DNA of 64,000 bases, taken from contig KE159820.1 of the NCBI GenBank assembly GCA_000403495.2, forward strand, positions 62,001 through 126,000, read 5' to 3'. The translations under genes were made by a program, and so were the position numbers. Positions 61,319 to 64,000 of this stretch are shown here, in pieces. Position 1 is the first letter of the stretch; every line of letters begins with the position of its first letter. Below the pieces are notes generated by a model, which saw only the letters and a program-made list of their open reading frames with translations, ran no database searches and had not been told where the DNA came from. This stretch comes from Lachnospiraceae bacterium 10-1 (lineage in GTDB: Bacteria; Bacillota; Clostridia; Lachnospirales; Lachnospiraceae).

Positions 61319-63709
61319 TTACTCTTTTGCTTCCATAAAATAAATACGAGATCCAAAATCTGGAAAATACCGCACCTGTTCGTTATATCCTGTGCCTGCA
61401 AACGCCTGTTTTAAGCAGACGCCGGCATACATAAGTGTATCTCCATAAGCCCATAAATCCTCCGTTTCCCCATCCATTTTTACAAATTTTGCAATCATAT
61501 TTTGAACAAAAGAGTCCTGCTTCACATGGACAGGTGAAACCATATTAACCAAATCACCAAATTCTCTTACATCATATTTTAATTGTCTGTTATAAAAATG
61601 ATATATTTCATCCGGTAAAAGCCCTTTGGCTTTATAACAATGAAATCTACTGTTTGGCACTACAAGTTTCTGCATGAAAAACCCCACAGCTTTCCTGCCA
61701 TCCTGGGATACACATGTCCATTCCATATAATTTCCTTCACTGTTATCCAGGCAACTTGCTGTGCCTTCATTTTCTCCAAAATTTCTTCCTCTGTAAAAAT
61801 TACCTGTCTGTAATACTTCCCTCCACTGTTTATACAACGCAACCTGCTCTTTTATTTTGTGCAGATCCTCCTTTTTCATGTCGCATAAATTGCACTCATA
61901 TCCACATATGCCAAAGCTGGCCACGTGAAATCTTGTTTCCAATGGCGTAACACGAAGTGTCTGGTGATTGGGACAGGCAGATACATGTGCACTGATTGCA
62001 GACATAGGATATCCGTAACTGTATCCATTTTGAATTTCCGCCCTGCACAGTGCATCCGTATCATCACTGGCCCATATCTGCGGGAAATAACAGAGGATTC
62101 CTAAATCAAACCGGTTTCCTCCTGCAGAACAGCCTTCAAACAAAATATTGGGAAAACGCATAGTCAGTTCTTTCATGCATCGGTATAATCCCATCACATA
62201 TCGATGAGCTACTTCACCCTGCTGCTCTGGCAAAAGCGCCTCTGAAAAATAATCTGTAAAGGTTCTGTTCATATCCCACTTTACATAGGAAATATCTGCC
62301 AAAGCAAATACTTCACTCATTTTATCAATAATAAAATCCTGTACTTCCGTCCTTGTCAGATCTAAAATTCTTTGATTGCGTCCCTCTGCATGAGGTTTTT
62401 CAGGAATTTGTATTACCCAGTCGGGATGTTTTTCATATAGCCGGCTTTTAACACTCACCATCTCCGGTTCAACCCAAATACCAAACTTTAATCCCAGTTC
62501 CTTAATTTTCTTACATAATCCGGCTAAGCCGCCAGGCAGTTTCTTTAAGTTTACATCCCAATCTCCCAGGGAACTTGTGTCGTCATTCCGCTCTCCAAAC
62601 CATCCATCATCTACAACAAACAGCTCTATTCCCACTTCTTTACCTGCCTTTGCCAGATGCAAAAGCTTCTTTTCATTAATGTCAAAATAAGATGCCTCCC
62701 AACTGTTCAATAAAATAGGACGTATCTTCTTCTTCCATTCTCCCCTGACAATATGCTCTCTGACAAAACGGTGCATCTGTCCGCTCATTCCATTACAGCC
62801 TAAATGAGAATAGGTCATCACTGCTTCAGGCGCCTCAAACTGCTCTCCCGGCCTTAGCAGAAAACAAAAAGACTGAGGATGAATCCCTGATACCAGCCTT
62901 GTTTTTCCGAAGCTGCTCACCTCTGCAGCTTCATAATGATTTCCGCTGTAAATTAAATTAAATCCATAGCAGTCGCCAAAATCCTCCGTTGTTTCTTTTT
63001 TACTCAGCATGACAAAGGGATTCGCCCGATTGGAAGATGTTCCTGTATAAGAGGAATTAACATGTTTTCCTGCTTTTACCTGCACATCCACTTTTCTCAT
63101 TTCCCTTGCCCATGCTCCCTGAAAAGTAGTTAAAATATAGTCAGAGGTATGAAAATCCAATTGCATACTAAGAAGTCTAAGCAATTTTACACACGCTTCA
63201 CTTTCATTGATCAGTCTGGCGCTTCTTGTGATCACATCACAATCCGGATAAACATAATAAAATAATTGAAGTATCAATCCATACTGCTTGTCTTTTAAAA
63301 TCACACAAAGCTGCTCTGCGCTGTCTGTGTCATCATAGGATCCCGGCAACGTATTAAAAGCATCCTTTCCTTTGGTAATCCGGGCATCTTCAAACAGAAA
63401 ATCAGAGGTATAGCTGCCGTCTTCATGAATTACTTCAATAAAAGGCTCCCTGATATCTCCTTTTCCATAAGAGGACATTTCCAGGCAGACATCCTCAAGA
63501 GATAAACTACTATATTTCTCATCATATGCATTAAGATTTCCGGGAATAAAAACCTGCTTTTCCACAAGTGCTTTTACGCCCTTCCCTTCTGAAATAGAAA
63601 TTTTCCGCCCATAATATAAATGCTCTAAATGACCTGTTTTCATCACCTGAAAGCAGTAAGTTGTATTCAGGGTTTCTAAAACAAAACAATTTTTTTCCCG
63701 TTTGATCAT
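61319..63709 (-). CDS. alpha-galactosidase, GH36
   Basis: 796 residues without signal peptide. Residues 1-330 form the supersandwich N-domain. The barrel shows LLNSWEASYFDINEKKL, ELFVVDDGWFG, KFGIWVEPEMV, the nucleophile Asp in YVKWDMNRTF and the acid/base Asp in IWASDDTDALCR, all GH36 hallmarks. It releases galactose from melibiose, raffinose or similar, after uptake. A GPH-type transporter gene ends 15 nt upstream. Products suit galK/galT elsewhere in the window. Followed by a strong terminator. Confidence 0.95.
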   Translation of the reverse strand: MIKREKNCFVLETLNTTYCFQVMKTGHLEHLYYGRKISISEGKGVKALVEKQVFIPGNLNAYDEKYSSLSLEDVCLEMSSYGKGDIREPFIEVIHEDGSYTSDFLFEDARITKGKDAFNTLPGSYDDTDSAEQLCVILKDKQYGLILQLFYYVYPDCDVITRSARLINESEACVKLLRLLSMQLDFHTSDYILTTFQGAWAREMRKVDVQVKAGKHVNSSYTGTSSNRANPFVMLSKKETTEDFGDCYGFNLIYSGNHYEAAEVSSFGKTRLVSGIHPQSFCFLLRPGEQFEAPEAVMTYSHLGCNGMSGQMHRFVREHIVRGEWKKKIRPILLNSWEASYFDINEKKLLHLAKAGKEVGIELFVVDDGWFGERNDDTSSLGDWDVNLKKLPGGLAGLCKKIKELGLKFGIWVEPEMVSVKSRLYEKHPDWVIQIPEKPHAEGRNQRILDLTRTEVQDFIIDKMSEVFALADISYVKWDMNRTFTDYFSEALLPEQQGEVAHRYVMGLYRCMKELTMRFPNILFEGCSAGGNRFDLGILCYFPQIWASDDTDALCRAEIQNGYSYGYPMSAISAHVSACPNHQTLRVTPLETRFHVASFGICGYECNLCDMKKEDLHKIKEQVALYKQWREVLQTGNFYRGRNFGENEGTASCLDNSEGNYMEWTCVSQDGRKAVGFFMQKLVVPNSRFHCYKAKGLLPDEIYHFYNRQLKYDVREFGDLVNMVSPVHVKQDSFVQNMIAKFVKMDGETEDLWAYGDTLMYAGVCLKQAFAGTGYNEQVRYFPDFGSRIYFMEAKE

Positions 63710-63724
63710 GATTTTCCCCCATAT

Positions 63725-64000
63725 TTACCTCTTTTTCAGTTCTTCCACTATTTCCTTTAACTTACTTTCCGTAAGTATATATTTTTTATGAAATACGACT
63801 ACCGCAATAACCAGTCCAATAATAGGAATAAGGGCCATCGTCATACGAAGCCCCACAACAGAAGAAGACTCTTCAACCGCTGCTGCCCCCTGTGAGGTAT
63901 CATTGCTTAAATTACACACTGTCAGACAAACGGATGCAATCAGTGCTGCCAGACCTGAGGCAAGCTTCACAACAAAGGTCTGCATGGAGAAAATAACGCT
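63725..64000 (-). CDS. GPH-type sugar transporter, C-terminal end (partial)
   Basis: Only the last ~91 residues are in the window and the frame is open at the edge. Two or three membrane spans (QTFVVKLASGLAALIASVCL, MALIPIIGLVIAVVVFHKKY) and the C-terminal ESKLKEIVEELKKR are those of MelB/GPH cation-sugar symporters. With the alpha-galactosidase 15 nt downstream, it is a likely alpha-galactoside (melibiose/raffinose) importer. Most of the protein lies outside, so substrate motifs cannot be checked. Confidence 0.8.
   Translation of the reverse strand, partial: SVIFSMQTFVVKLASGLAALIASVCLTVCNLSNDTSQGAAAVEESSSVVGLRMTMALIPIIGLVIAVVVFHKKYILTESKLKEIVEELKKR

Overview
The window looks like a chromosomal segment from a low-to-mid GC, anaerobic, probably spore-forming Firmicute, most likely a gut Lachnospiraceae member. 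The reasons are an HrcA/CIRCE-controlled grpE-dnaK-dnaJ operon, split transketolase, Firmicute-type GalT, ROK and AraC sugar regulators, a SpmB-like spore protein, an anaerobic sulfatase maturase and DUF6465/DUF4080 proteins. Nearly all genes lie on the minus strand, so operons read from high to low coordinates. No rRNA, prophage or CRISPR array is visible. There is one tRNA-Gly and one complete IS4-type insertion sequence.

Layout. 1-2.8 kb: truncated AIR-synthase-like gene, VanW-family exported protein, a 35-residue membrane peptide and an unknown anchored protein. 2.8-7.9 kb: hrcA-grpE-dnaK-dnaJ with CIRCE. 7.9-13.8 kb: an H1-like Lys/Ala-rich protein, then a cluster of cyclic-nucleotide-binding-domain protein, aminotransferase, patatin and undecaprenyl-diphosphatase. 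13.8-18.4 kb: glycerol catabolism (two FAD oxidoreductases and glycerol kinase) behind a leader with an operator-like repeat and a terminator hairpin. 18.4-22.6 kb: split transketolase, Rpe, SEC-C methionine aminopeptidase and a lipoprotein. 22.8-24.6 kb: DUF885 protein. 24.6-34.9 kb: a probable long galactose/lactose operon (galK, galT, radical SAM protein, SpmB-like, lacL, lacM, Mrr-like) next to an AraC regulator.

35-39.2 kb is the accessory part: tRNA-Gly, CPBP protease, DUF6773-like membrane protein and XRE regulator, an IS4-type element with 8-bp target duplication, and a MazEF-like pair whose toxin lacks the usual catalytic residues. 39.2-46.4 kb: a heterodimeric ABC exporter with one degenerate ATP site, a two-gene SufC-SufB/D cluster with DegV, and a Cu/Zn-SOD-like protein. 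46.4-48.7 kb: a ZTP riboswitch with its terminator controls a split PurH pathway, with a PurO-type IMP cyclohydrolase followed by an AICAR transformylase that resembles eukaryotic ATIC.

48.7-61.3 kb is the most system-like region: an SDR, two divergent ROK regulators, a sulfatase maturase, a cytoplasmic Cys-type sulfatase, a NitT/TauT-type importer with two ATPases, two permeases and one binding lipoprotein, and two zinc dehydrogenases. The inferred role is intact uptake of a small sulfated (or sulfonated) compound, intracellular desulfation and oxidation. The substrate cannot be read from the sequence. 61.3-64 kb: GH36 alpha-galactosidase and the end of a GPH-type sugar transporter, which fit the Leloir genes at 30-33 kb.
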